A stretch of DNA of 64,000 nt from Conchiformibius kuhniae DSM 17694 (GTDB lineage: Bacteria; Pseudomonadota; Gammaproteobacteria; Burkholderiales; Neisseriaceae): contig NZ_AUAP01000001.1 in NCBI RefSeq assembly GCF_000428785.1, positions 186,001 to 250,000 of the forward strand, given 5' to 3'. This document shows, in pieces, positions 37,306 to 46,676 of this stretch. Under the pieces are notes generated by a model, which did no database searches, was not told the origin of the DNA, and saw only the letters and a program-made list of their open reading frames with translations. Position numbers and translations under genes: made by a program. The stretch's first letter is position 1; each line of letters opens with the position of its first letter.

Positions 37306-37884
37306 ATGAAAACCGCCCGACATCAACAAGGTTTTTCCCTGTTCATCGTCATGATTGTGATGCTGGTGATTGCCCTGCTGGTGGTGGTAACCAGCCAATC
37401 CAGCACCACCGAAATGCGCATCAGCGCCAACGAAGCCGACCGCAAATTCGCCCTGTCGATGGCAGAAAGCGGCTTGCGCGATGCCGAATTGAGGATTCAG
37501 GACTTTTCCACCGCTGCAGTCGGCACCGTTTCTTTCGACTACAACTGCACGGGCGGCTTGTGCCTGCCTGCCGAACCCATCAACATCGTCGATACCAAGC
37601 CCCGATTCACGGTGAACGGCACCGTGCCGAACAACCCGATTGAAGCGTGGAAACGTCCTTCCAGTGCCAACAGCCGCAAAAACCTGCTTGAAGACCCCGC
37701 CGCCCGCAACAGCGTGGCAGGACAAGCCCGCAACAGCAACGTGCGCTACATCATCGAATATCTGGGCGAGCGCAAAGACGACAAACTGATTCGCTACCAC
37801 TTCCGCGTAACCGCCCGTGCCAACGGACAAAACCCCAATACCGCCGTAACCCTTCAAAGCTATGTGGAGATGACCCCGCCATGA
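37306..37884 (+). CDS. pilK: PilX-type minor pilin (PilK in Neisseria)
   Basis: The 192-residue prepilin-like protein has site QQG/FSLFIVMIVMLVIALLVV. The Glu5 found in other pilins is absent (Ile), as known for PilX/GspK-type tip pilins, which cap the complex. Its stop overlaps the next gene by 4 nt. Confidence 0.9.
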   Translation: MKTARHQQGFSLFIVMIVMLVIALLVVVTSQSSTTEMRISANEADRKFALSMAESGLRDAELRIQDFSTAAVGTVSFDYNCTGGLCLPAEPINIVDTKPRFTVNGTVPNNPIEAWKRPSSANSRKNLLEDPAARNSVAGQARNSNVRYIIEYLGERKDDKLIRYHFRVTARANGQNPNTAVTLQSYVEMTPP

Positions 37885-38348
37885 ACCCGACTGTTTTGCG
37901 CCGCCAGAGCGGTTTTTCCCTGATTGAAATGCTGGTTGTGCTGATTATCTTGGGCGTGATTGCCGCGTTTGCCCTGCCCATGTATCAGGACTACCTCGAA
38001 AAAGGTCAATTGGCAGATGCCAAAACCGCCGCAGTCAAACTGCGCCAAGAACTCGAAGCGGCGCGTTTGGCACGCCCCCGTGCCTTCCAAACCCGCGCCC
38101 AATTCCAAGCCGAATACGACAACGCCAAAAACGCCGCCATTCAGGGCAAAATCAAAAGCCAATACCGCTTCACCGAAACCATCTTGCCCGTAGGCAACAA
38201 TGCCCGTCCCAACGGCTTCAGCATGGAAATCAAGCCCGTGAAAACAAGCAACAAATACGGCTTGCGCGTTACGCAGGGCGGAGACGTGCTGCGTTGTCCG
38301 CACAAAAACGGCAATTTGGCAGACGAAGCCGCTTGCGAACGGTTCTGA
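37881..38348 (+). CDS. Type IV pilin (PilE-like fifth gene, PilX/PilL in Neisseria)
   Basis: The 155-residue prepilin has site QSG/FSLIEMLVVLIILGVIAAFALP, Glu5 and a C-terminal disulfide pair (LRCPHKNG...ACERF). It occupies the position of neisserial pilX/pilL, minor pilins involved in aggregation and adhesion. It overlaps the preceding gene by ATGA and is followed by a terminator. Confidence 0.88.
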   Translation: MNPTVLRRQSGFSLIEMLVVLIILGVIAAFALPMYQDYLEKGQLADAKTAAVKLRQELEAARLARPRAFQTRAQFQAEYDNAKNAAIQGKIKSQYRFTETILPVGNNARPNGFSMEIKPVKTSNKYGLRVTQGGDVLRCPHKNGNLADEAACERF

Positions 38349-38370
38349 TAAAGGCAAAATGCCGGCAAAG

Positions 38371-38401
38371 CCGTTCCGAATACATTCGGAGCGGTTTTTT
38401 T
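38371..38401 (+). terminator. Terminator of the pilin cluster
   Basis: CCGTTCCGAAT / ATTCGGAGCGG with a short loop, followed by seven T. Confidence 0.8.
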
Positions 38402-38414
38402 GCGCCTGTTGCAA

Positions 38415-38429
38415 TGTTATAGTATAACA
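38415..38429. promoter_or_regulatory. Zur-box palindrome upstream of the Zn alcohol dehydrogenase
   Basis: TGTTATAGTATAACA matches the published meningococcal Zur motif TGTTATDNHATAACA at every position. It lies 137 nt before the start codon, and TATAGT within it could be a -10 hexamer. Zur represses zinc-starvation genes when zinc is plentiful. Confidence 0.8.
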
Positions 38430-38566
38430 TATTGAATGAATTAAAGAATTTTACAAGAAAAAGAAAAATTGATAAGATGGTGGTTCACAGCGTTTGTCTT
38501 CCATACACATGGCGGACAAAAAACGCAAACACACGTTTTCACACCACCTTCATTTAGGAGAACCTC

Positions 38567-39637
38567 ATGAAAGCAATGGTTTACCACGGCGCAGGCGATA
38601 TTCGTTTTGAAGAAAAACCCAAGCCGCAAATCATCGACCCCACCGATGCCGTTATCCGCATCACCAAAACCACCATTTGCGGCACCGACTTGGGCATTTG
38701 GAAAGGCAAAAACCCCGAAATTGAAACCGTTGCCCGCGAAAAAACCGGCGAATGGAACGGTCGTATTCTCGGACACGAAGGCGTGGGCGTGGTGGAAGCC
38801 GTTGGCGATGCGGTGAAAAACGTCAAAGTGGGCGACAAAGTGATTATTTCCTGCGTGAGCAAATGCTGCTCCTGCGACAACTGCAAACAGCAGCTTTACT
38901 CCCACTGCCGCAACGGCGGTTGGATTTTGGGCTACATGATTGACGGCACGCAAGCCGAGTTCGTGCGCACGCCTTATGCCGACAACAGCCTGATTAAATT
39001 GCCGGAAAACGTGGACGAAGAAGTGGCTTTGCTGCTGTCGGACGCGCTGCCGACCTCCCACGAAATCGGCGTGCAATACGGCGATGTGTCTCCGGGCGAC
39101 ACCGTGTTTATCGCCGGTGCTGGCCCTGTGGGCATGGGCGCGTTGCTGACTTCGCAACTGTACAGCCCCGCTACCATCATCGTGTGCGATATGGACGACA
39201 ACCGCCTGAAAATGGCAAAAGCAATGGGCGCGACCCACACCATCAACCCCGCTTCGGGCGATGTGGCGAAACAGGTGTTTGACATTGTCGGTGCGGACGG
39301 CGTAGACGTGGCAATCGAAGCGGTGGGCGTGCCTGCCACTTGGGACATGTGCCAAAACATTGTGAAAGCGGGCGGTAATTTGGCGGTGGTCGGCGTGCAC
39401 GGCACTTCGGTGGACTTCAAGCTGGAAAAACTGTGGATTAAAAACCTGAAAATTTCCACAGGCTTGGTGAACACCAACACCACCGAAATGCTGCTCAAAG
39501 CGATTTCGTCCAGCCCTGTGGATTACACGCAAATGCTGACACACCACTTTAAATTCAGCGAGCTGGAAAAAGCCTACGATGTGTTCAAACACGCTGCCGA
39601 AACTGGCGCAATGAAAGTGGTTTTGACTGCCGAATAA
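38567..39637 (+). CDS. adhP: Zinc-dependent alcohol dehydrogenase
   Basis: The 356-residue medium-chain dehydrogenase has catalytic zinc ligands Cys38 (TTICGTD) and His70-Glu71 (GHEGVG), a structural-zinc loop CVSKCCSCDNCKQQLYSHC, and the nucleotide fold GAGPVGMGALLTSQ. It oxidises alcohols or reduces aldehydes; the exact substrate is unknown. AGGAGA precedes ATG 38567. The upstream Zur box suggests zinc-dependent control, as reported for a meningococcal adhP. Monocistronic between two terminators. Confidence 0.9.
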   Translation: MKAMVYHGAGDIRFEEKPKPQIIDPTDAVIRITKTTICGTDLGIWKGKNPEIETVAREKTGEWNGRILGHEGVGVVEAVGDAVKNVKVGDKVIISCVSKCCSCDNCKQQLYSHCRNGGWILGYMIDGTQAEFVRTPYADNSLIKLPENVDEEVALLLSDALPTSHEIGVQYGDVSPGDTVFIAGAGPVGMGALLTSQLYSPATIIVCDMDDNRLKMAKAMGATHTINPASGDVAKQVFDIVGADGVDVAIEAVGVPATWDMCQNIVKAGGNLAVVGVHGTSVDFKLEKLWIKNLKISTGLVNTNTTEMLLKAISSSPVDYTQMLTHHFKFSELEKAYDVFKHAAETGAMKVVLTAE

Positions 39638-39664
39638 TCGCTATGGTTGTTGTGATGGCATAAA

Positions 39665-39768
39665 CAATCGCGGCACTGGTAAAGGTGCCGCGATTTTGTA
39701 TTGGCTTAGATTGAAAACCACAGCACCGTTGTTCCACTTGTGTGGGAATAACGATGCTGTGGTTTTTG
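39665..39768 (+). terminator. Two successive terminator hairpins after adhP
   Basis: First AATCGCGGCAC / GTGCCGCGATTTTG (39665-39697). Second AACCACAGCACCGTTGTTCC with GGGAATAACGATGCTGTGG and T5 (39716-39766). Confidence 0.8.
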
Positions 39769-39770
39769 GT

Positions 39771-39971
39771 TAGGGCGTGTCATCATTTGAATTTTTATAC
39801 TTAAAAGTCAGTGCAATATAAAAGCTGTCGTCATTCCCGCGCAGGCGGGAATCCACTGTGCAATGCTTGGCAAGCGATGTTTTATCAAGGCTTGTCGTGC
39901 TTTGATTTGGATTCCCGCCTACGCGGGAATGACGGTACGGCGTTTTATCGGTCAAATGATGACACGACTTA
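39771..39971 (+). mobile_element. MITE-like repeat, copy D (201 bp, complete)
   Basis: Left terminus TAGGGCGTGTCATCATTTG. dRS3-like palindromes ATTCCCgcgcaggcGGGAAT (about 39833-39852) and ATTCCCgcctacgcGGGAAT (about 39911-39930). The right terminus, read on the reverse strand, is TAAGTCGTGTCATCATTTG. The right TAA is the stop codon of lctP. The best copy for defining the element. Confidence 0.9.
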
Positions 39972-41786
39972 AGGATTTTGCTCGGGGGTGCCGGACAATT
40001 TGGACATCACAAAGAAGAAGCCCAAGGGCGCAATAATCGCCACCGCCCACCAAACCACGCTGCCCGTAATCAAGGCCTGACCGATAAAGCCCGCCTGAAT
40101 CACATAATACAGCATCGGAATCAAGGTTTTGCGGATAATATCGCCCTCGCGGTTAATCAAGCCCACCGCCGCCGCCGCCGCCACGATATTGTGAACGGAA
40201 ATCATATTGCCGGCCGCGCCGCCCACCGCTTGCAGGGCAATCACCAGCGAAGCCTGTTCAAAGCCCAAACCGATTTGCTGGGCGGTGGAGAATTGGAAGA
40301 AGGAAAACATCATATTGGAAATGGTGTTGGAACCGGCGATAAACGCGCCCAGTGAACCAATCCACGGCGCCACATTCGGCCACATGCCGCTAAACATCTC
40401 GGCCGCGCCCGCCGCCAATACTTTCGGCATGGACTGCAATGCGCCCACCGCGCTCATGTCGGCGGACTGCGAGTTGATGAACACCTGCACCATCGGAATG
40501 GACAGCATCAGCGCGGGTGCGGCGGCAATCAGGGTTTTGCCCGCGTCCATCCAGCCGCGCCGGAAGTTTTTCATGTCCATTTTGAAAATCGGAATACAGG
40601 CAATCGCCGCAATAATCAGCACCGTGCCGGGCGAATACATGCCTTCAAATTTCAAATTGATGCCCGAACCGAGCAGGTTTTGCCAAATAAAGGTGTTCCA
40701 GCCGAAAATAATCTGCGAACCTTCCTCGCCCCAGCGCAAAGCAAAATCGGGTTTGGCAACAAAGGCTTTGATGGCGGGAATGGTGCGCGTGATAATCAGC
40801 AGCGCAATCACAATCACATACGGCGAAAAGGCGCGGAACACGGAAAAAGTCGGCGCATCGGCATGGTTGTCCTGCTGGGTGATGGAACCCATCCAGTTTT
40901 TCTCCCACTGGCTGCGTTCGGGGAAATCAAAGATTTCTTTCGGCATCAGAAAGCCGCGTTTCGCCAACGGCACAACGACCAGCAGCCCGACAAACGCGCC
41001 CACGATGGACGGAAATTCCGGCCCGAAAAAGTGCGCGGTCAGAGCGTAAGGCACGGTAAACGCCACCCCTGCAAACAAGGCAAACGGCCAAACTTTCAAA
41101 CCTTCGGCAAACGAGCGTTTCGCGCCGAAAAAGCGCGTCAGCAGGCCGCACAAAATCAAGGGAATCAGCGTGCCGACAATGCCGTGTACCAAGCCCACGC
41201 TCGCGCCCACTTGGTGCAGGTAGGCTTCGGTGGTTTGGAAAGACGAACCGGTCACCAAATCGTTAAACGCGGGATTGTCCAAACCGGTTTTCACGCCCAC
41301 CAAAATCGGCGTGCCGACCGCGCCGTAGGACACGGGCGTGGACTGAATCACCAGCATGGACATCACCGCGCCCATCGCGGGGAAGCCCAATGCCAGCAGC
41401 AGGGGCGCACCCACCGCCGAAGGCGTGCCCCAGCCGGACGAGCCTTCAATCAGGCAGCCGAACAGCCACGCCACAATCACCACCTGCACGCGGCGGTCGG
41501 GGGAAATGTCCATAAAGCCTTGACGGATGGAGCGGATGGCGCCGCTTTCTTTCAAGGTGTTGAGCAGCAGAATCGCGCCGAATACGATGTACAGCACGGT
41601 AAGCGCGGTAAACACGCCGTTGGCGGCGGCGGCTGCCACCACGTTGGGCGCGGTTTTCCAGACGGTGAGCGCGAGCGCGGCGGTAACGGTGAGCGCAACG
41701 GCCATCGCCGCTTTCGCCGACCAGCGCAGCACCACCAGCAATAAAAACACCACCAAAATCGGTGATAGGGCGAGCAGGGTATGCAT
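39969..41786 (-). CDS. lctP: L-lactate permease, LctP family
   Basis: The 605-residue polytopic permease imports L-lactate with protons, an important carbon source for oral Neisseriaceae. It has the family's 'EGSSGWGTPSAVGAPLLLALG' and 'AFIAGSNTISNMMFSFFQF' segments. Start chosen at 41786 (MHTLLALSPIL) with GGAG upstream. Divergent from the agmatinase-family gene. Its stop codon lies inside a MITE terminus. Confidence 0.95.
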   Translation of the reverse strand: MHTLLALSPILVVFLLLVVLRWSAKAAMAVALTVTAALALTVWKTAPNVVAAAAANGVFTALTVLYIVFGAILLLNTLKESGAIRSIRQGFMDISPDRRVQVVIVAWLFGCLIEGSSGWGTPSAVGAPLLLALGFPAMGAVMSMLVIQSTPVSYGAVGTPILVGVKTGLDNPAFNDLVTGSSFQTTEAYLHQVGASVGLVHGIVGTLIPLILCGLLTRFFGAKRSFAEGLKVWPFALFAGVAFTVPYALTAHFFGPEFPSIVGAFVGLLVVVPLAKRGFLMPKEIFDFPERSQWEKNWMGSITQQDNHADAPTFSVFRAFSPYVIVIALLIITRTIPAIKAFVAKPDFALRWGEEGSQIIFGWNTFIWQNLLGSGINLKFEGMYSPGTVLIIAAIACIPIFKMDMKNFRRGWMDAGKTLIAAAPALMLSIPMVQVFINSQSADMSAVGALQSMPKVLAAGAAEMFSGMWPNVAPWIGSLGAFIAGSNTISNMMFSFFQFSTAQQIGLGFEQASLVIALQAVGGAAGNMISVHNIVAAAAAVGLINREGDIIRKTLIPMLYYVIQAGFIGQALITGSVVWWAVAIIAPLGFFFVMSKLSGTPEQNP

Positions 41787-42079
41787 TTTGGAAAAGCTCC
41801 GTTTTGAGGTTTGGATACGGATTTTGCTGACTTTCAGCAACAGCAAAAACCGTTTACTTTACAAAACTTGATATATTCGGTCAATAGTGCGGCAGACACG
41901 CGCAACAGGCTATCGCCCAGATTGCCATTTCATAAGCTTTTATTTTGAATTTTAAAAGATTTTCTGCCGTGCGGCACGACCGTCCGCAGAGATAAAATTA
42001 CTTGATGACAATCATCGGAAAAAATGAAGCCGATTGATGTTAAAATCGCCCGTTTCTCCCTTTCTTTCCAACACAAACC

Positions 42080-43051
42080 ATGAGCCAAAACAACATCATC
42101 GGCGATGCCGCTTTCCGCCGCCAATCGCTGCTGGGCAGCAATATTGAAAACACTTATGCAGGCGCGTTATCGTTTATGCGCCGCAATTACAGCCGCGATT
42201 TGAACGGCGTGGACGTGGCGGTGTCGGGCGTACCGTTTGATTTGTCTACCACTTTCCGTTCCGGTTCGCGCTTGGGGCCGGCGGCGGTGCGTGCCGCCAG
42301 CGTGCAGCTTGCCGAGTTGAAACTGTTTCCTTGGGGCTTTGACCCGTTTGACGATTTGGCGGTGGTGGATTACGGCGACTGCTGGTTTGACGCGCACCGC
42401 CCTTGGACGGTACGCGAAAGCATCGTGCAGCACGCCCGCGACATCATTTTGAACAGCCAAGCGAAAATGCTCACGTTCGGCGGCGACCACTACATCACTT
42501 ACCCGCTTTTGCAGGCACACGCGGAAAAATACGGCAAGCCGTTGAGTTTAATCCATTTTGACGCGCATTGCGACACTTGGCCGGACGATGAAGAAGACAG
42601 CCTCAATCACGGCACGATGTTTTACAAAGCGGTAAAAAACGGCTTGATTGACCCGAAAACATCGGTGCAAATCGGTATCCGCACCTGGAACGATGATTTT
42701 ATGGGCATCAATATGCTGTTTGCGCCGTGGGTGCATGAAAACCGCGCCGAAACGGTGGTGCAGCGCATTTACGAGATTGTCGGCGACCGCCCCGCTTATC
42801 TGACCTTTGACATTGACGTGCTTGACCCCGCGTTTGCGCCCGGCACGGGAACGCCCGTTCCCGGCGGTTTGTCATCGCATCAGGCTTTGAGCATTTTGCG
42901 GCAGCTCGGCGACATCAATCTGGTGGGCATGGACGTGGTGGAAGTCGCACCCGCCTACGACCACGCCGAAACCACCGCGCTGGCCGCCGCGCACGTTGCC
43001 GCCGATATGTTGTGCCTGCTGCGTAACCGCAAGGTGGCGGGCAAGTTGTAA
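42080..43051 (+). CDS. speB: Agmatinase-family ureohydrolase
   Basis: The 323-residue binuclear manganese hydrolase has metal motifs FGGDHY, HFDAHCDTW and DIDVLDPAFAPGTGTPVPGG. The last is typical of agmatinase, which makes putrescine and urea; related guanidinobutyrase or formiminoglutamase activities cannot be excluded. No speA is nearby. Divergent from lctP. Confidence 0.88.
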   Translation: MSQNNIIGDAAFRRQSLLGSNIENTYAGALSFMRRNYSRDLNGVDVAVSGVPFDLSTTFRSGSRLGPAAVRAASVQLAELKLFPWGFDPFDDLAVVDYGDCWFDAHRPWTVRESIVQHARDIILNSQAKMLTFGGDHYITYPLLQAHAEKYGKPLSLIHFDAHCDTWPDDEEDSLNHGTMFYKAVKNGLIDPKTSVQIGIRTWNDDFMGINMLFAPWVHENRAETVVQRIYEIVGDRPAYLTFDIDVLDPAFAPGTGTPVPGGLSSHQALSILRQLGDINLVGMDVVEVAPAYDHAETTALAAAHVAADMLCLLRNRKVAGKL

Positions 43052-43059
43052 ACCGTTAA

Positions 43060-43231
43060 AACTTCTGTACCGTCATTCCCGCGCAGGCGGGAATCCACTG
43101 CACGATGCTTGGCAAACGATGTTTTATCAAGGTTTGTTGCGCTTCGATGTGGATTCCTGCCTGCGTGGGAATGACGGTATTTTTTATTATACTGATTTTT
43201 CGGTGGAAAATTTAAATAATGGCATACGCTA
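43060..43231 (+). mobile_element. MITE-like repeat, copy E
   Basis: Palindromes ATTCCCgcgcaggcGGGAAT (about 43075-43094) and ATTCCtgcctgcgtGGGAAT (about 43153-43172) flank the core TGCTTGGCAAACGATG. The right terminus, read on the reverse strand, is TAGCGTATGCCATTATTT; its TAG is the mnmA stop codon. The left terminus after speB is eroded. Confidence 0.85.
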
Positions 43232-44299
43232 GGCGGCAGATTCGATGATGCCGCCGCCCAAGCAGATGTCGCCGTCATACAGGACGGCGGATTGTCCGGG
43301 CGTTACCGCCCATTGCGCTTGCTCGAAGTGCAATTCGGCTTGGTCGTTGCCGGTGTGGTGCAGGGTGCAGGGCGCGTCTGCCATGCGGTAACGGGTTTTG
43401 CAGGTGTAGCGTCCTTCAGGCGGGGGGCTGCCGAGCGTCCACGTGAGCTTGTGCATGCGCAGGCTGCGGCTGTAGAGCAGGGGGTGGTCGTGTCCTTGTA
43501 CGACAATCAGTTGGTTTTTGGCAAGGTTTTTGCCGGCGACAAACCATGCTTCGCCCGCGCCGCCGATGCCCAAGCCTTTGCGTTGTCCGAGCGTGTAAAA
43601 CATCAGCCCGATGTGTTCGCCGACCGTTTTGCCTTCGGGGGTAACCATCGCGCCGTGGCGGGTGGGCAGGTATTGCTGTAGAAATTGGCGGAAGGGGCGT
43701 TCGCCGATGAAGCAGATGCCCGTGCTGTCTTTTTTGGCGGCGGTGGGCAGTTTGATGTCGGCGGCGGTGCGGCGCACGTCTGTTTTGAGCATGTCGCCGA
43801 GCGGAAACAGGGCGTATCGGAGCTGGTGCGGCTGCAGGCGGTAGAGAAAATAGCTTTGGTCTTTGCTTGTATCGATGCCTTTGAGCAGCAGGTGTTGTCC
43901 GTTGCGGACGGTTTTGCGGGCGTAGTGTCCGGTGGCGATGGCGTCTGCGCCGTGTGCGAGGGCGTAGTTGAGAAAGCTTTTGAATTTGATTTCGGCATTG
44001 CACAATACGTCGGGATTGGGGGTGCGCCCCGCTTGGTATTCTTCGAGAAAGTACCGGAAGACGCGTTCTTTGTATTCGTCTGCAAAATTGACGATGTCGA
44101 TGTCGATGCCCAGCAGGTCGGCAACGGCAACGGCATCGAGTGCGTCTTGTTTGATGCTGCAATATTGGTCGTTGTCGTCGTCCTGCCAGTTTTGCATGAA
44201 CACGCCGTGTACGCGCGCGCCTTGCCGGTGCAGCAGGTGGGCGGCAACGGAGGAATCGACGCCGCCGGAAAGTCCGACAATGATGTGTGGGGAAGACAT
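43229..44299 (-). CDS. mnmA: tRNA-specific 2-thiouridylase
   Basis: The 356-residue enzyme thiolates U34 of tRNA-Lys, -Glu and -Gln. PP-loop LSGGVDSSVAA (residues 10-20), active cysteines in 'NPDVLCNAEIKF' and 'DSTGICFIGERPF', and the 'MFYTLGQRKGLGIGG' segment are present. Its stop is the terminus of a MITE-like repeat. The ArnT-like gene lies immediately upstream (7 nt). Confidence 0.96.
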   Translation of the reverse strand: MSSPHIIVGLSGGVDSSVAAHLLHRQGARVHGVFMQNWQDDDNDQYCSIKQDALDAVAVADLLGIDIDIVNFADEYKERVFRYFLEEYQAGRTPNPDVLCNAEIKFKSFLNYALAHGADAIATGHYARKTVRNGQHLLLKGIDTSKDQSYFLYRLQPHQLRYALFPLGDMLKTDVRRTAADIKLPTAAKKDSTGICFIGERPFRQFLQQYLPTRHGAMVTPEGKTVGEHIGLMFYTLGQRKGLGIGGAGEAWFVAGKNLAKNQLIVVQGHDHPLLYSRSLRMHKLTWTLGSPPPEGRYTCKTRYRMADAPCTLHHTGNDQAELHFEQAQWAVTPGQSAVLYDGDICLGGGIIESAA

Positions 44300-44306
44300 G
44301 GTTATC

Positions 44307-45938
44307 CTATCGGGTATCGGTTAAAACAAAGGCTTCGGTTTTGTTGCGCGGACGGCGGCCCTGCCACAGGATTTTGCCGGTGGCGGCGGGTGGCGCCGGA
44401 GGGCGGTATTGGCTGAGGCGGTAGCGGCAGTCGGGGTCGGGCGAGGCGGGAAAGGGGGCGTATTGCGCCCATGCCAAGGCGGCTTCGGCGGCTTCGGCGG
44501 GAATGTGCAGACATTCGCCGGCGGCAAGCGGGGGCAGGGCGGCGTGGATTTTGGCAACGAGCGGGCGGTAGCTTTTTGCCGCGTCCAGCCAAGGCAGAAA
44601 CAGGGTCATCAGCAATGCCCACACCAGTGTGATGCCCGCCGCCCAGTTGCACACGGCTTGGCGGCCGCGAATGTGGCGGCGGGTAACCGCCCACAGCCAC
44701 AGGGCGGTGGCGAGCAGGGCGGCGCTAAGGGCTTCGGGGCGCAGTTGGCGCACGTAGTCGGGGCTGAAATAGGCGGCGCGTTCGGCGAGCTTGGCGGGAA
44801 AGCCGAAATTCATCGCCAAAAAGCCCAGCCACAAAAACAGTGCCGCCGCGCCGAATGCGGCGATGCCGAACCAGTTCAAATACGCCGCCACGCCGCGTTT
44901 GAGCCTGTCCAAGCCCGCCGAGCCGAACACCGCCAAAGGCACAAGCAGCACAATCAAATGCTCTTGGAAACGCTGCGGGTGCAGTAAGATGTACACGCCG
45001 AACACGGCAATCCAGCACGCGCACAGGTGTGCGCCCGCATGGGCGCGTCCGCGCAAACGGCTTGCCGCGTGCAGTGCCAACGCCCATGCGGGAAAGGCAA
45101 ACCACAGCAGGTTTTGCAGATAGTAGCCACCGTGAAAACCGATGTTTGCCCGCGTCAAGCCGCCGAATGCGCCAAACAGGTGCATTTGCCAATATTGTGT
45201 GAATGCGGCGGGGTCGGTTTTTGCCAACACCGCCGGTTGCACCGCCAAGCAGGGCAGGGCGCACACCGCCGTGCCCAGTGCCGCCGCCAACAGCCTGCCC
45301 GTGCGCCAACACGGCGAACGGCACAACAACAGCATCACCAAAGGCACACACCCCGCCGCCAACCAGCCCGCCGACTGCCCCAACAACACCGTTGCCGCCG
45401 CCAGCAGCACGATTGCCGCCGCCGTGTTGCGCCGCAGCACCGCCAAGCCCCACCACGCCGTTGCCGCGCCGGCAAACACCACCGTCATGCCGCTCAAAAA
45501 ATGCCCCATGCCCAGCAAACCCGCCGAAGCCGTCAGCATCAACACCGTCATGCGTCCGCAATACGCCCCCATCAGCGCCGAAGCCGCCAAACCCGCCGCC
45601 GTCAGCCCCCACACCGCAAACGACACGCTTGCCAAACGCGCCGCCGCATACGCATCGAGCCAATGCGGCGACAACAATGCCGTCCACATTTTTGCCGTCC
45701 ACACATACACGGGCGCAAGCGCAAAATACGGCTCGCCGCGCACGGTCGGCAACCATGCCGTTTGCCCCATATTTTCCTGCACCGCCGCAAAAATGTGCGG
45801 CTCGGCGGGATTCCACAAATCGTGTCCAAACACGCCCGGCCACAGCCACGCGCACACCAGCAGCCACAACAGCCACACCGATTCGTGTACGGGCGCGGCG
45901 GGGCGGGACGGGGCGGGGTTGGGCAAACGGGTCAGCAT
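44307..45938 (-). CDS. ArnT/PMT-family membrane glycosyltransferase-like protein
   Basis: The 543-residue protein has about 11-12 helices. The N-terminal periplasmic loop 'FGHDLWNPAEPHIFAAVQEN' holds the D-x-x-x-x-E-P/H acidic pattern of GT-C enzymes, followed by 'WLPTVRGEPYFALAPVYVW' as in ArnT. ArnT enzymes move sugars from undecaprenyl phosphate to lipid A or proteins; the acceptor here is unknown. ATG 45938 (MLTRLPNPAPSRP) is the best-placed start, but the RBS is weak. Co-directional with mnmA. Confidence 0.8.
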   Translation of the reverse strand: MLTRLPNPAPSRPAAPVHESVWLLWLLVCAWLWPGVFGHDLWNPAEPHIFAAVQENMGQTAWLPTVRGEPYFALAPVYVWTAKMWTALLSPHWLDAYAAARLASVSFAVWGLTAAGLAASALMGAYCGRMTVLMLTASAGLLGMGHFLSGMTVVFAGAATAWWGLAVLRRNTAAAIVLLAAATVLLGQSAGWLAAGCVPLVMLLLCRSPCWRTGRLLAAALGTAVCALPCLAVQPAVLAKTDPAAFTQYWQMHLFGAFGGLTRANIGFHGGYYLQNLLWFAFPAWALALHAASRLRGRAHAGAHLCACWIAVFGVYILLHPQRFQEHLIVLLVPLAVFGSAGLDRLKRGVAAYLNWFGIAAFGAAALFLWLGFLAMNFGFPAKLAERAAYFSPDYVRQLRPEALSAALLATALWLWAVTRRHIRGRQAVCNWAAGITLVWALLMTLFLPWLDAAKSYRPLVAKIHAALPPLAAGECLHIPAEAAEAALAWAQYAPFPASPDPDCRYRLSQYRPPAPPAATGKILWQGRRPRNKTEAFVLTDTR

Positions 45939-46067
45939 GATTCGGGCAAACGGCAGAACAAAACGGCGGTCGGCATTATAGCCGAAAAAATGCCCCGTTC
46001 GTGCCGCCATCAAATATAATGGACGCGTGCCAATCTGGGCGCGATTTCCAACCGGAAAGGAATACTG

Positions 46068-46430
46068 ATGAACAAAACCGCCGTTTTGGCAACCGTTACC
46101 GCATTGACCGTTTTGTTGTTCGCGCAGCCCGTGCGGGCGTGCAGCGCAATAGACGCTTGGGAAGCATGGTGGGCGGCGGCAGACACCAATCGGGACGGCA
46201 CGCTCGACCGCCGCGAATGGCAGCGTGCCGCCAAAAATCCCGACACGGCAAACTTCGTCATCACCTTCCGTTTCGGGCGTGCCGCCTTCCGCCGCTTGGA
46301 CGACAACGGCGACAAGCGTTTGCAACAAAACGAACTGCGTGCCTTGCAAGCGCAGATTGACTATGTGCGCCACCCCTGCACCGACTGGGCGGAAGAACAG
46401 CGCAACAGAATCCTGCGCGAACACGACTGA
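46068..46430 (+). CDS. Exported EF-hand calcium-binding protein
   Basis: The 120-residue protein has a signal peptide (MNKTAVLATVTALTVLLFAQ...RA). A clear EF-hand loop DTNRDGTLDRREW (about residues 39-51) and a second, degenerate loop DDNGDKRLQQNEL (about 77-89) follow. Mature Cys residues (ACSAI, HPCTDW) may form a disulfide. The leader variant CCAACCGGAAAGGAAT precedes the ATG. Role unknown, possibly periplasmic calcium sensing. Confidence 0.85.
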   Translation: MNKTAVLATVTALTVLLFAQPVRACSAIDAWEAWWAAADTNRDGTLDRREWQRAAKNPDTANFVITFRFGRAAFRRLDDNGDKRLQQNELRALQAQIDYVRHPCTDWAEEQRNRILREHD

Positions 46431-46457
46431 TTCGTGGAAATGGCTTTCACACCGTCT

Positions 46458-46660
46458 TAGGGCGTGTCGTCATTTAAACTTTGATGATGAAAATCAGTGT
46501 TATACAAAAATACCGTCATTCCCGAAAATGCGGCAATCCGCATCGAAGCACAACCAACCCCGATACATCGGGCAGTGGCTTCCCGCCTACGCGGGCATGA
46601 CGGCACAGGGTTTTTTATCATGCTGATTTTTCAAAAATATTGAAATGATGACACGCCGTT
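46458..46660 (+). mobile_element. MITE-like repeat, copy F (about 203 bp)
   Basis: Left terminus TAGGGCGTGTCGTCATTT, subterminal AAATCAGTGTTATACAAAA, two decayed dRS3-like palindromes (about 46516-46536 and 46578-46598), and right terminus AATGATGACACGCCG. It ends 17 nt before coaBC. Confidence 0.85.
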
Positions 46661-46676
46661 GCCCCGAAAATTTCTT

